From Avena insularis (taxonomy: Eukaryota > Streptophyta > Magnoliopsida > Poales > Poaceae): a DNA stretch of 64,000 nt. Location: NCBI GenBank assembly GCA_023614405.1, contig CM042688.1:445026028-445090027 (forward strand). Reading direction: 5' to 3'. A model generated the notes under the pieces. It did no database searches. It saw only the letters and a program-made list of their open reading frames with translations, and was not told where the DNA came from. The number at the start of each line of letters is the position of its first letter. The stretch's first letter is position 1. Positions 21,826 through 33,800 of this stretch are shown here, piece after piece. The translations under genes were made by a program, and so were the position numbers.

Positions 21826-22687
21826 GTAAAAGGCACATCCCACACACTTATATATTTTATGAAATGTGATTTAGCAAACATTAAGTTGTTATTATTAACC
21901 AATAGTCTTGTTAGAGAAAAAATGGCATACATTAAGTCTAATAGTAAAAGGCATGAGCCACACATATATACTGTATGAAATGTGATTTAGCAAACATCAA
22001 GTTGTTATTATTAACCAATAGTCTTGTTAGAGAACAAGCCGTACATTAAGTCTACTAGTAAAAGACATGAGCCACACATGTATATGCTGAATGAAATGTG
22101 ATTTAGCAAACATTAAGTTGTTATTATTAACCAATAGTCCTGTTAGAGAAAAAGGCATACTCCCTCCGACCCATATTAGTTGACTATTTCTCTAGATTCG
22201 GATGTACCTAGACATATTTTAGTACTAGATACATCCGAATCTAGATAAATCCAAGTCAACTAATATGGGTCGGAGGGAGTACATTAATTCTATTAATAAT
22301 AACTATCTACACACATTGAGAATACAGCCGACTATGCTATGATTTGGGGGGGGGGTGGGGGGGTTACATGGTGGAGTATGCTCTATGGGTACTATTCAAC
22401 ACGAATCCAGCTGCTCTGAACCATTGGATCTAATATCCCAATCGTCAGGATTGGTGCTACTAATAATAACTATCTACACATATTCAGAATATAGCCTACT
22501 CTGCTATGAAATTTAGGAGGGGGGTGTTGACATGATGGTTCTAGAACATGGTGGAGTTTTCTCTAGGTAAGTACTAGCTGTTCAACACGAATCCAGATGC
22601 TCTAAACCATTATTGGATCTAACATCCCAACGGTTAGGATTTGTGCTATGGATCCAATTCAAAACTGCTCTATTATAGTAGTAGAAG
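21826..22687 (-). repeat. Family B: two copies and a triplicated end
   Basis: From the left, three tandem segments of about 117 bp each start ACTAGTAAAAGGCA or a close variant (about 21,826, 21,940 and 22,058) and contain GAAATGTGATTTAGCAAACA and ACCAATAGTCTTGTTAGAGA. Then come the body pieces (22,282-22,436 and 22,437-22,687), ending CTGCTCTATTATAGTAGTAGA. Read on the minus strand the element runs from TCTACTACTATAATAGAGCAG to GGCTCATGCCTTTTACTAG followed by T, Helitron-like termini with a small GGC/GCC hairpin near the end. Confidence 0.6.
22160..22279. mobile_element. Stowaway-type MITE inside family B
   Basis: CTCCCTCCGACCCATATTAG and its exact inverse CTAATATGGGTCGGAGGGAG. The empty site AAGGCATACATTAAG exists in the upstream tandem copies, which shows the TA duplication. 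Confidence 0.9.
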
Positions 22688-22694
22688 AAAAGAA

Positions 22695-23170
22695 GATAAC
22701 ACTGTATAGTGTACGATACAAATAACTTTGAACTTTGACCGTTGGATCTAGAATCGTGAATCCCAACATTGCTAATTAACCATTGGATCTTCTATCCACA
22801 TTCTACTCCCTCCGTCTAGAAATATAATACATTTTAGCATTGTGAAACGAATGTATCTCGATGTCTTTTAGTCTATAGGCCGACATCTAGATACATTTGT
22901 TTTACAAAGGTAAAATGTCTTATACTTGTGAACAACGGAGCATCATCTAGAAGATTCTATTGTTAGTCTTCAGCACAATGAACGCTATGCACAAATATCA
23001 AAACACACTTTTCAATAATTCTAGAATCTTCTCTAGAACACGTGGAGTATTAGGTAGGAGTAGCTAGGTTGATTTCTACATGATACAATACAAATTAGAA
23101 GAACCAAATATACACCCAATACTTTATGGACGTGGCTCTAAATTAAAATTATTTTTTGAGCTTCACCTAT
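22695..23170 (+). repeat. Family A copy split by a Stowaway
   Basis: Starts CACTGTATAGTGTACGATAC and reaches ACTTTATGGACGTGGCTC and a TTTTTTGAGCTTCACCTA tail. The MITE at 22806-22940 interrupts CCATTCTAGCATCTAG. Confidence 0.65.
22806..22940. mobile_element. Stowaway-type MITE, right TA lost
   Basis: Ends CTCCCTCCGTCTAGAAATAT and CTTATACTTGTGAACAACGGAG, with the inner pair CTAGATACATTTGTTTTACA. A TA is present on the left only; the right junction lost a few bases. Confidence 0.7.
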
Positions 23171-23422
23171 CTCGTGCAAGACACGTTCAACTTTATAGTG
23201 GATGTCCAGACCATGCTGGGGGTGACAACTGCTTACGGCTGTCTCTTCGATTTCTGCGTCAAGTACTGTATCTGAATGGAAATGGTTTTTTACTCGCGTG
23301 GAGACCAGGAGGCCACCTCTCATGGCCTTGATCTTCTTCCTCCTCCTATTCGCGACTATAGCTCTTCTCTGCCAGATTGCTTTGCCTGTTTTCATTCCTT
23401 TTTGCTGTGCTATTTCACCTGC

Positions 23423-24415
23423 ATGACCAGGAACAAGTCTCGCCAAAGAAGGGCTCATGCCGCGATGGCGAAGCTGGCGGAAGAGAAGAAGTCGGCTTGC
23501 CATTCTGCCATTATGTTGCTACCGGTACCAGGCAATGCAACGATCAAAGGGTCCTAGTCGAATCCCTCGGCTACAGGCGAGAGTTCTTCAACTCAAGGTT
23601 CTTCGAAGCCGCCGCAACCAGGGATAGATACCTTCAAGTAAATCTCCGTTCTTGCGCAAATTTCCATGTCTTTGACTGTTTCTTGATTTCTCGTTTACCT
23701 AAAATAGCACGTTCTTCCTCAATGGTATTTTTAGGTCGGGCGGTCTTCGAATTCCATCAGCACTCCTGCCTGCAGAATCATCTTCACCTTCGCCGATGGA
23801 GACTGATACCTTCGGGTAAATCTGCGTGCTTGGGCAACTTTCCATGTCTTTTATCGTTTCTTGATTCTCTCATTTCCCTATTAGTACATTTATTCTCAAT
23901 GTTGTTTTAGGTCGGGCGGACTTCGCATTCTCGTGACACTCCTGGCTACAGAATCATCTTCACCATCACCGATGGAGGCTGATCGGTATAGCTGCAATGT
24001 AAGAAATCATTCGAATTGTGATTCTGTGTCTCTCTTCCTTGATAGTTCTCTAGGTACACTTCTGAATTTAGGCTCCCTGTTCATCTTTCAGAATATTGGC
24101 TTCGAGATCGAGTTTATGGTGAAAAATGTGATGGGCAATTTCTGCGTTAAGACAGCGGACGAAAGCACCCTCGTCAACGAGTGCACTAGACTTTACTCCA
24201 AACTCGCCACTGACAAGTTTGGGCTTAGCCTCTTTAGGAATCTCACCATGGAATACTTGATTGAGCGTGAAGAGCTGAAGCAGCGAAACATTGGCATGAT
24301 GGAGATGCTGGGCATAAGCTTCGAACAGATCCAGGACCTCGAGGAACAGAGAGACAAATTCCTGGCTGAGCTGGCAAAGCTGAAGCGTGAAACTGTCATT
24401 GATGTCCATCAATGA
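23423..24415 (+). pseudogene. Small spliced gene with duplicated exon, unrecognised
   Basis: A four-exon model fits GT-AG rules: 23423-23637, 23735-23815, 23911-23998 and 24092-24415. Exons 1-2 and 2-3 are joined by phase-2 introns (ends TTCAA/GTAAAT and TTCGG/GTAAAT; starts TTTTAG/GTCGGG). Exons 2 and 3 are tandem duplicates (SGGLRIPSALLP.AESSSPSPME and SGGLRILVTLLA.TESSSPSPME), and their introns are similar too. Exon 4 encodes GFEIEFMVKNVMGNF, then a charged helical, probably coiled-coil tail (EREELKQRNIGMMEM, DLEEQRDKFLAELAKLKRE) to a stop at 24413-24415. Intron 3 (93 bp) is itself open, so it could be retained. A TAG at 23554-23556 interrupts exon 1. An upstream hydrophobic reading (ALIFFLLLFATIALLCQIAL, about 23,323-23,385) may be another piece. 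I recognise no family. It could be a captured gene fragment, as it lies between two family A copies. Confidence 0.4.
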
Positions 24416-24443
24416 GCCGGCACGTGGAAGACCTTAGTTAGTA

Positions 24444-24523
24444 CTCTATATTTTTTCACAATATAAGCCTATTTACAGAGCTAAAACAGCTTAAAAAGGC
24501 TTATATATTATGGAACAGAGGGA
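24444..24523. mobile_element. Short Stowaway-like element
   Basis: ACAATATAAGCCTATTTACA with TTAAAAAGGCTTATATATTA and an AGAGGGACTA right end. 80 bp, degenerate left end. Confidence 0.5.
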
Positions 24524-25727
24524 CTAGTTGATGATCGGATATATAGATTGCAATATTGCACCAGTAATTTGAAAAACCTTTATTACTAGTATGAATGTAT
24601 GATCGTGAATGTGATGTGCATCAGCATCACCAGCCACAATGTTGCTAGAGCCAAATTTTTTTTGACAAAAAGCCAGTTGTCAGAGCCAATTTGGGGTGTG
24701 ATTATCTTTCCTACTATACTATAGTAGTAATTAGTAGTTCTTATTGCTTCCGTGCAGAGCGGTAGCTACCTTTCCGTCGTTGTCATGCTGCATCTCACCA
24801 ACTTCACTTGCTCAAAGCCTCCATTCTTCTTTACTCCAAAAGAAGAGCCTCCATTCTTCCGCCATCTTCAGTTTTGCTCCTGCTGATGGCAGTGGCACCG
24901 GTATCCCATTGATGGTGACTTTAGATCAAGACCCCAACTTTGTCTCTGTACAACTATAGTGTAGTATAATCATTGCGCCAATGCTTACAGGGGAAGGAAG
25001 AGGTAACTGTTGGGGATCCCTCCTGAACATATGTACACTCTCCACAATTTATACATTGAAGGGATAACAAATTTTATAGCCATTTAAAAGAGTTTCAGGT
25101 GATTTTGTCAAATTAATTCGACCTTTAACTTGATGTGTGCAATTTGGTCAACAATTAGAAAACACTATTTAGTTATTTAGTAGTAGTATATATATTCTTT
25201 CAATTTTTGAATAACTTGTGACATCTATTTTGATACGAAGGGAGTAGGATTATGCGTTAGCTACAGACATGGCCTTTATTCTGCATAGTTTCAACTGGTG
25301 GGATAATTCTATCCTTAGGAGAGAGGCCTACACATTAAAAGGTGTCTAGATATATTCGTTTCACAAAACCTAAAACATCTTATATTTTGGAATAGAGGGA
25401 GTACATAGGATCTAATAAAGAGGGGAGATAGGTACATATATGAGTAAAAAAAATGAGAGTTGCAAAACAAGATGATGAATGAATATTCTATCAATGGTCT
25501 TCTCCACAATTTGTCACCCTGTTACGAAAAATGCAAAAAATCCATGAAAAATGAAAAAAAACGTGTGTTTTAGTTTTTATGTGTCAACGACTGTGCCCCT
25601 TGTGCCCAGGCACACACCTAGAAAATATGTGGTATTTCTTGGACCGACTCAACTGCAGCGAGTCCTTCGCAAAAAGAAAAAGGAAACTATAGAAAAAGGA
25701 AACGATGTCGTGAAGCTAGGTTGAACT
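24524..25727. other. Intergenic, MITE remnants only
   Basis: Right-half Stowaway remnants end at GAAGGGAGTAGGAT (about 25,247) and GAATAGAGGGAGTAC (about 25,326-25,402). A 71-codon plus-strand ORF at 24744-24959 has no recognisable motif. Otherwise nothing is supported. Confidence 0.4.
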
Positions 25728-26335
25728 TTCTTATCTTATCTTATTACTACTATATAGTATACAGATAACTTTGAAGGTTGACCAATGGATGAAGACTAGA
25801 AAATTGCAACATATATAACCTCTAGATCTTTATCATTCTAGCATCTAGAATATTCAATAGATAGTCTTTAGCACAATGAACGCTATGCTAAAACTTCAAA
25901 ACACAATTCTCCGCCATTCTAGAATCTTCTTTGTCATTTCTCTAAGCATGTTATAATTTTTTTTGAGTATTATTATGTACCAAGAACAAAGTATACACCT
26001 AATAATTTATGGATATGATGTGGCTCAAAATTCTTTAATAGTCTTTTGAGCTTTACCTATTATAATTTTATAAGTCATGACATGTCTTACTTTCCATCTC
26101 ATAGCTAGAGATGACATGATAGTCTTTTGTTTGAGTCTCACTTTTGGTTTTTTTGAAATCGGGATACCGCAGCCTCTGCACTCAAAGCATGCACAAATCC
26201 CTTTTATTAAAAACCAAGTACCGAGTACAATTTACGGATCAGATAAGGTTGATACAAATACCAACCATGTGCACAAAGTTAAAGGTCTTGCAAGAGAAAG
26301 CACACATCTCACGTGCAAATTATTATGCAAATACT
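25728..26335 (+). repeat. Family A copy with a LINE tail insertion
   Basis: Starts CTTATCTTATCTTATTACTA and contains CATTCTAGCATCTAGAAT and CAAAGTATACACCTAATAAT. Its terminal CTCACGTGCAAATTATTA is separated from the body by the insertion at 26142-26306. Confidence 0.65.
26142..26306 (-). mobile_element. 5'-truncated LINE tail (non-LTR retroelement)
   Basis: On the minus strand it ends GTGCAGAGGCTGCGGTATCC, then a short A-rich tail. This is the kind of 3' end seen on grass LINEs (AATAAAAGGGATTTGTGCAT just upstream). The 6-bp sequence TCTCAC flanks it at 26136-26141 and 26307-26312. The family A copy at 20,330 shows the unoccupied version GCCTCACGTGCAA. Confidence 0.6.
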
Positions 26336-27526
26336 TACTTCAAGAACATAGTTTGACCGTAAATCTGGTCAATAATATATAATTATATTTAATAATTTTA
26401 ACCAATTTATTCATATTCGAAAGACGATTCCAATGGTACAATTATTGTGATATACAATTCATAAATTGGTGACCAAATTTATGGTCAAATTTTTTTCTTC
26501 GAGTACGTATTTGTCTAATGAACCGGAATGGAGGTAGTATACAAAATTCCTAGGCCTATCCTTTGAATCAAACGGACCCTAGAGTAGGAATGCTTGAAGC
26601 AGAGGCCCTGCTTGTGACTGCGCAAAGCTTTTCGCAGTAGGGACTACACGGAGTCTGCACCTGGGAAAGGCTGCTGGTGCGTTCATACCTCCCGTCGCAT
26701 TCGATGCACTTCCTCTAGCTCGGCTCCTAGCTAGTGTAGCAATAATCATAGAGTAGAGATCGTCCATTTTTTTGGCGGGTTCATCTCGTTCTAAACTGAG
26801 ATCACCAAAATTTGAATGACATTGGCGGGTATTTCTTTGAACTACCCGGTGCGACACAATTCAAAAGTTTCAAACCTACCATCGGCGCCCTTGTGATACA
26901 TATAAAACACGTTGTATCCCACATATCTCACTCGATCTCAGAGACGGAACATCTACCACGAACGTGGCCTCGCAACGTCGTCCTCCCCACCACCACTGCC
27001 TCCTCACCAGGTACCGTTGTGACCGAAGGCACCACTCCCTTGTTTAGCAAGATGGAGCGGCTTCCCCACGCCGACGACCACCGTGCCGGAGCATGCACAG
27101 CGTCACCGGCAAACATGGTACGGTCGCCGCAAAGTCCCATCAGCTTCACAGACTCCCTGGTCTCCGGCACCGGAGAGATGGGTAAAAGACACGCCCCCCG
27201 TTAGACCGCACCAATGCGAAGCATAAACTCGTCTCCTCCCCATACGAATGTTGTTGCACACTTTATGATAACTTTCGTTATGCACCTTATTACTATCAAA
27301 AGTACTTCGTAGTTTATTGTAGTGTACTGCATCTTTCTCATATACTCGATCGTTACTAAAGTTTGCTAGAGCCTTCATACCATCATTATGAAGCTCCTCT
27401 GACATCTGTGGAATATCTCCTAAAATGATTCCAGTTGGGGTGTACAGGTTTATATATAGCACAACTGGTATATGTTAACTCTAGCTGACGTACTAAGCCG
27501 AATTAGTATGTCATGGCTCCTTGTTT
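26336..27526. other. Intergenic segment with a GC-rich unrecognised block
   Basis: 26,540-26,578 is the right end of the MITE family at 13,174 (CCTTTGAATCAAACGGACCC). 26,890-27,210 is GC-rich and open on both strands; the plus-strand frame ends SFTDSLVSGTGEMG before GTAAAAG, a possible donor site. It could be a 5' exon, but nothing links it to a family. The rest is AT-rich with nothing recognised. Confidence 0.3.
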
Positions 27527-27531
27527 AGAGT

Positions 27532-30500
27532 TGTCAACACCCGGATTTTTAATACCAGATGCCCGTGATACCATACCTCGCAATCCCTGGATTACCATTT
27601 TTGCGAGACATAACGGATTGGATATCACAGTACATCATCCATTACAAACCATACATAAGGTCTTACACAAATAAGGATCTCATGATTCAGTCTTAATACA
27701 ACAAGCAGCGGAAATAAAAGATAAGCGTAGCGGTGGGGTCCATCTTCAGGGGCATAGGCACTGCTGACGAAGACAGATAGTCCTAGTTATCATAGCCGTC
27801 CTGCTAGCCATCATCTTGGTAGTCTCCTTCATAGTCTGGCCATGAGAATATCCAGGGAAAAAAGGCATGAGTACTATTTAAGTACTCGCAAACTACCACT
27901 AACAAGTAGTAGGATTTTAAGTTAAAGTGCTAACTCTATGTTTAACTATCAAGTTAAGTTTGAAACCTAAGATGAGTTCTGAAGCCAAGAAAGATAAAAT
28001 AAAGTTCTAGAATCACTTAAGGTAGGAAGCTATTGTCATAAACATAACCCTGTTGTGGTCAAGTCAAGATTCATCATTCCTTTCATAAGTTATTTTGAAA
28101 ACATCTCACAACGAGACAGTATGGCCATTCCAACTGTCCATAACCGCGGAAACGGCTATTCAAATAGTTTGACACTCTGTAGAGGTGGTACACATTCACC
28201 ACAAGATTCGATACATCTGTCAGGGATAACCCTGAATCATCATACTTAGTATGCAGATAATCAAACAGAACCTTTCCTTTACACACCCTAGTATAAGCAC
28301 CTCTCCTATGAGCATGGCCTCTCAACGATGACCATTTGTCATCTTGGGCACTACATAGGTGGACAACATTGAGAGGTAGCCTAAGCTCAAACCTCTCCAG
28401 CGAGGGAACTAATACTAATGCATATAAACTTCCGGCTAAGCCTTACCCAATTCAGGTATTGTGGTTGTATGGTAAATTTGGAATGGTATCGCACCCGAAT
28501 CCAACCATCAGTTTTGTAAAAGGGTCAAGGATCATGCCTCAACATTTTCATCATCATAAACCATTTGTGTTTCTCAACACATGTCAAAACATCTCAATAG
28601 AATGACTCATCATTCCAAGGATTTCATAATTCATTTTCACCAAGTGCTTCCATCTAAAGTGACTCAAGTTTTTATCTACTCTAAACTACGAAGTTTAGAG
28701 TGTTCACTAAGGTGGGAAAGTTGGGATCAATCTCATGCCATAGAATGACATCTAAATTTATCTCTATAGGTCAAGTTTTATACTCTTTACGTTACCTTAA
28801 AAACAAATAAGAGACTGTTTAAAGTAAAGGAAGTAAAGCTTGAAATTAGTACTTGGGGTAAAGAATAGTCAAAGTAGTTTAACCAAAGCATGCCTAAGGC
28901 ACCTTTGCTAAACCATCTAGTTTAATCCTAGCTTGCTAATAGTAGCTTGCTAAGTATAATACTTGCAAGTGTTAGCTTGCCTTGGTTGGTGCAGTGGTTG
29001 AAGTTGTCTTTCTCCTCTTGGTAGAACTCCTCCTCCTCGTAATCTTGGTCGGTACTATCTTCTATAAATACATACGGTATACACAATCACCAAACAATAC
29101 TGCACTAGTCTAATTAGCAATCTAAGACACACATTGGATGATCTATTATCATCACAAGCATCACAAGTTTTATTAACTAGTTTGATTCTTTTTATTTAAG
29201 AAAAGTAATTTCTACTCATTGAAAATTAACTAAGATTTAATATTCACCACTTAAAACATGGGATCATGTGGACACATGTCATCACCACATATCTTAACAT
29301 GTGGGAATGTAATTTTAGGGTTGGTTCACAATTACTTTGGTTTAAGTTCATTATTTAACGATTTAAAGTGACTAGAAATGCCTATATAGCATTATTTTGG
29401 TACTAGTCCCAAGTCACTGCATGTAAACCGTAATATTATTACATATTCATATAGGTATGGTGAAATGTGATCTTTGAGAGTTGGAATCAACTCAAAATCT
29501 ATCTTGGTTGATTTTATAAAAATGTTGCAAGGTGCAAATGCTTCTGTTTTGTTATTTTTAGTAGGAGAGATCTTTAACTCTAATTGAATTAAATCCAATG
29601 GGCTTGAGTAGATCTTTTCAGTACCTTTCTAACACAATTGGAATCACTCCATTTGGATTGATAAATATCTCTAAATTGAATTTTAAACTAAGGGACAAAA
29701 CTAGGTGGCTGTGAGGCATTAGACGGCGAATGGGCGTGTCTGGCGTGTCCCTGGGGTCATAGCGGAGTGGTGGGCGCGGGCCGTGGTCGAGCGGTGGCTT
29801 GTGCACGCGTGTCGGCTGGTGTGCTCGCGTGCTCGGCATGGCATGAGGAGGAGTGTCTGCGGTCCTCGGTGGTCCACGGTCTGGCTCGGCTCGGGGAGGG
29901 GACACAGAGTGGCGGTGAGGTACTGGCTAGCTCGTAGACTTGGCGAGAGGGAGGCAGATGGTCTGCTGCGGTGAGGGCAAGGTTGGCCGGTGAGTTGGTG
30001 CTCGGCATGGCTTGGCCTTGCCACTAGGGGGTAGGAGATGGAGTTTAAATGGCATGGTTAGATCATTTGGGGACAGAGGGAGTGTTTGGAGGATAATTGG
30101 GTGCAAAACCCTGTTGCAAATAGTGAGCTATGTTTAGAGTTTAAACCCTGCCTGCCAAGTGTTTGATGAAATGGCCCTAATAACTTTCTTTTTGAATTTT
30201 GAAAAGATTTTTGGTGGGTGTGCTAGTACTAAGCTTGAGACTCTGTTGGTGCTTGGGTTTTGAATTTTGAGCTTGTTTGAGTGGTTTTTGAAATAGTGGG
30301 ATCTTACCATATGAAATAGATTCAATTTTCAAATGTCAATTAAATTTAGTGTTTGAATGTTTTTGGCAGATCACAAAGTGGGCCTTGGTACCTCATTATG
30401 TGTACTAGCAAGGGGTGCAAAGATCCATCATTGTTTCTGTTATGTTTTGAGTACTAGGAATAACCAAAGTAGGCATGCTGATTAAAATGGCACAAATGAC

Positions 30501-30754
30501 CATTTGCTTGTTTTATTCATTTTGATTGGTTTTTCTTTGGGATTTGTTTGGGGATGATCTAGATGATGTTTATTTCACCTAAGAATTATTTTACAAGCAA
30601 TGGATCACTTGAACATGGCAATTCAAACAACTCCTATTTTTAAATGCACACACATATGAATGTTTTGATAATTTCAATTGAAAAAGTTTTTATTAACCCT
30701 AATTTTGATGATTTGGATCTTAGTAACCTTGGATTAAAGTTTTGGGATGTTACA
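27532..30754 (-). repeat. 3' LTR of the Gypsy element (with 705-bp deletion)
   Basis: Aligned by eye to the right LTR, it lacks the segment between two AGGT tetranucleotides (38739-38742 and 39444-39447 in the other LTR). The join AACTAGGTGGCTGTGAGG is at about 29,699-29,716. The missing part includes the TATA-like promoter. ORFs on the minus strand at 29.6-30.0 kb are GC-rich non-coding readings. Confidence 0.9.
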
Positions 30755-30791
30755 AACCTTCCCCGTTAAACAAAATCTCGTCCCGAGATTT
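30755..30791 (-). other. Polypurine tract and adjacent hairpin
   Basis: Read on the minus strand: AAATCTCG, GGA, CGAGATTT (perfect 8-bp arms, 30773-30791), then TTAACGGGGAAGGTT immediately before the 3' LTR. Plus-strand DNA synthesis would start at the purine run. The hairpin begins 11 bp after the pol stop. Confidence 0.75.
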
Positions 30792-30801
30792 ACAAAGAAA
30801 A

Positions 30802-33800
30802 CTAGGAACTAAAGAGATCTGGGAACTCTGTCCTAATGTAATCTTCTCGCTCCCAAGTGGCTTCCTCCTCGGTATGGTTGCTCCACTGAATCTTGAGAAA
30901 CTTGATACTCCTGGTCCTGGTGGTTCTGTAAGCTTCCTCTAAGATACGGATGGGCACTTCACGATATGTTAGTTCATTTTTGCTCTCTACATCTCTGTGA
31001 TCGATGTTCTTGAAAACTTCCTTCTTCTCCGGCACTTCCAGGCATTTGCGAAGTAACAAGATATGGAACACATTGTGGATGGCTGACATCTCTTCATGTA
31101 GTTCCAGTTGTTACGATACTTCTCCTCGACGGTTCAGAATCTTGAAGGGCCCGATATATCTGGGGGCTAACTTTCCTTTTAGACTAAAGCGTTGAGTTCC
31201 CTTCAATGGTGAAACCTTGAGATATACAAAATCTCCGACATTGAAAGTCAGGTCTCTTCTTCTCTTGTCAGCATAACTCTTCTTTCTGGATTGGGAGGTC
31301 TTGAGGTGCTCACGTACTTTGTGAACCTTCTCTTCTGCCTCTCGGAGAATGTCGGGTCCAAAGATCTGACTCTCTCCTACTTGCGACCAATTCAAGGCGG
31401 TACGACACTTTCTTCCGTATAGGAACTCAAATGGTGCCATCTGCAAACTAGCTTGATAACTGTTGTTATATGAGAATTCTGCGAAAGGCAGGCAGTCTTC
31501 CCATTTTGATCCGTACTCTAACACACAAGCTCTAAGCATATCCTCTAAGATCTAGTTGACTCTCTCAGTCTGTCCATCAGTTTGCGGATGATACGCTGTG
31601 CTAAAGTTCAACTTGGTGCCTAATCGTTCCTGCACTTTCTGCCAAAATCTCGAGGTAAACTGGGTTCCTCGATCTGATACTATGGTCTTGGGGGTTCCAT
31701 GCAGACTAACAATCCTAGCAATGTACAATTCTGCTAGCTTCGCACTCTGGTAGGTAGTCTTGACAGGTATGAAGTGGGCTACCTTGGACAGTCTATCAAC
31801 TATGACCCAAATTGAGTCATTTCCCCTACTAGAAGTAGGCAAACCGGTGCTAAAGTCCATTCCGACGGAATCCCATTTCCATTCCGGAATCTGCAATGGT
31901 TGCAACAGTCCTGTGGGTCTCTGGTGCGCTGCTTTGACTCTTTGACAGATGTCGCACTAGGCGATGTAGCTTCCAATTTGCCTCTTCATCTTGTGCCACC
32001 AAAATTGCTCTTTCAAATCTTGATACATCTCCGTTCCTCCGGGGTGGATAGAATAGAGAGTATCATGAGCTTCCTTCATGATAACTTGCTTCAGCTCCAA
32101 ATCTGCCGGCACACAGATACGTCCTTTGTACCATAGTACTCCTTCTTTGTCTTTAGTGAATCCAGGTACCTTCCCTGTACCAATACGACGTTTGATTCCG
32201 TCGATACTTTCATTTCCCTTTTGGGCTTCCTTGTTTTGGCTAATCAATGTGGGTTGAAGTTCAATGCTAGCTAAGAATCCTTTGCTAACTAGCTTAGTCC
32301 TAAACTGCTCCAACTCTTCATACAAACTTGGTTGCTTCTCTTTGATCATAGTGTTAAGCCTACACGGCAATCTGCTAAGAGCATCCGCTACCACATTGGC
32401 TTTACTAGGGTGATAGTGAATGTCAAGGTCATAATCCTTGATTAACTCTATCCATTTCCTTTGCCTCATATGCAGCTCTTTCTGAGTGAACATATACTTC
32501 AAGCTCTTATGATCTGAGTAAATCTCACAGTGATTACCCATCAGATAATGACGCCATGTCTTCAATGCCAAAACTATGGCTGCTAATTCAAGATCATGGG
32601 TCGGATAGTTCTGCTCATGTTGCTTCAGTTGTCAAGACAGATACGCGATGACTTTGCCTTCTTGCATCAATACACATCCGAGACCAAACTTGGATGCATC
32701 ACAATATACATCAAACGGCTTCTTGATGTCTGGCATGATCAATATTGGGGCTGATATCAATCTCTTCTTCAGCTCCTAGAAACTGGCTTCACACTTGTCT
32801 GTCCATTCAAACTTCTTGTCCTTCTTCAACAATTGGTTCATGGGTGTGGCGATGCTCGAGAATCCTTCGACGAACTTGTGGTAGTATCCTGCTAATCCAA
32901 GAAATGCACGGACTTGGATTTGAGTGGTTGGGGCTTCTCATGGTTCGACATCTCTGATCTTGGCGGGATCAACAGAGACTCCTCCGACAGACACAATATG
33001 TCCTAGGAATTCTACTTCTTTCAGCCAAAACTCACACTTGCTGAACTTGGCATATAACTGATGCTCTCTCACGGTTTCTAGGATGATTGGCAGATGTTGA
33101 TCATGCTCTTCTTCGGACTTGGAGTATATAAGGATGTCGTCGATAAACACAACTACAAACTTATCTAGGAAATTCATAAAGATCTTATTCATGAGATTCA
33201 TGAAATAAGTAGGGGCATTGGTTAATCCAAAAGACATAACCGTATACTCGTATAAACCATAGCGAGTAGTAAAGGCGGTCTTCGGAATATCCGTTGCACG
33301 AATCTTAAGTTGGTGATAACCAGTCCTAAGATCAATCTTTGAGAATACCTGGGCTCCAGTCAACTGATCAAATAGATCCTCTATCTTTGCCAAGGGGTAC
33401 TTATTCTTGATGGTGACGTCATTCAACTTTCAGTAATCTGTGCACAAACGATTGCCTCCATCTTTCTCGTCGACGAATAACACTGGTGATCTCCATGGCG
33501 ATGCGCTTAGCTGAATCAAGCCGGTTGCTAACATGGCATCTAACTGCTTGTTCAGTTCCACTAACTCTGAAGGGTTCATGCTATAGGGTCTCTGTGCTAT
33601 GGGTCCGGTTCCAGGGATTAGTTCGATAATGAACTCAATATCCCTATCTGGGGGCATACCTGGCAATTCATCTGGGAATACATCAGGGTATTCACAGACT
33701 ACTCTGACTTGGTCTATGGTGGGTAGGGCTAGACTCTTGTTGCACTTGAATTGACGAGGTAAGGTTTCAGATATATGCTCTACTGTTACTCCAGAACTAT

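Noticed and set aside
23138..23503. 121-codon minus-strand ORF
   Set aside because: Antisense to the better supported spliced gene; basic, low-information sequence without a family match.
29618..30024. Arg/Pro/His-rich ORFs on the minus strand, repeated at 39362-39772
   Set aside because: They lie in matching positions of the two LTRs in GC-rich non-coding sequence and shift frame between copies.
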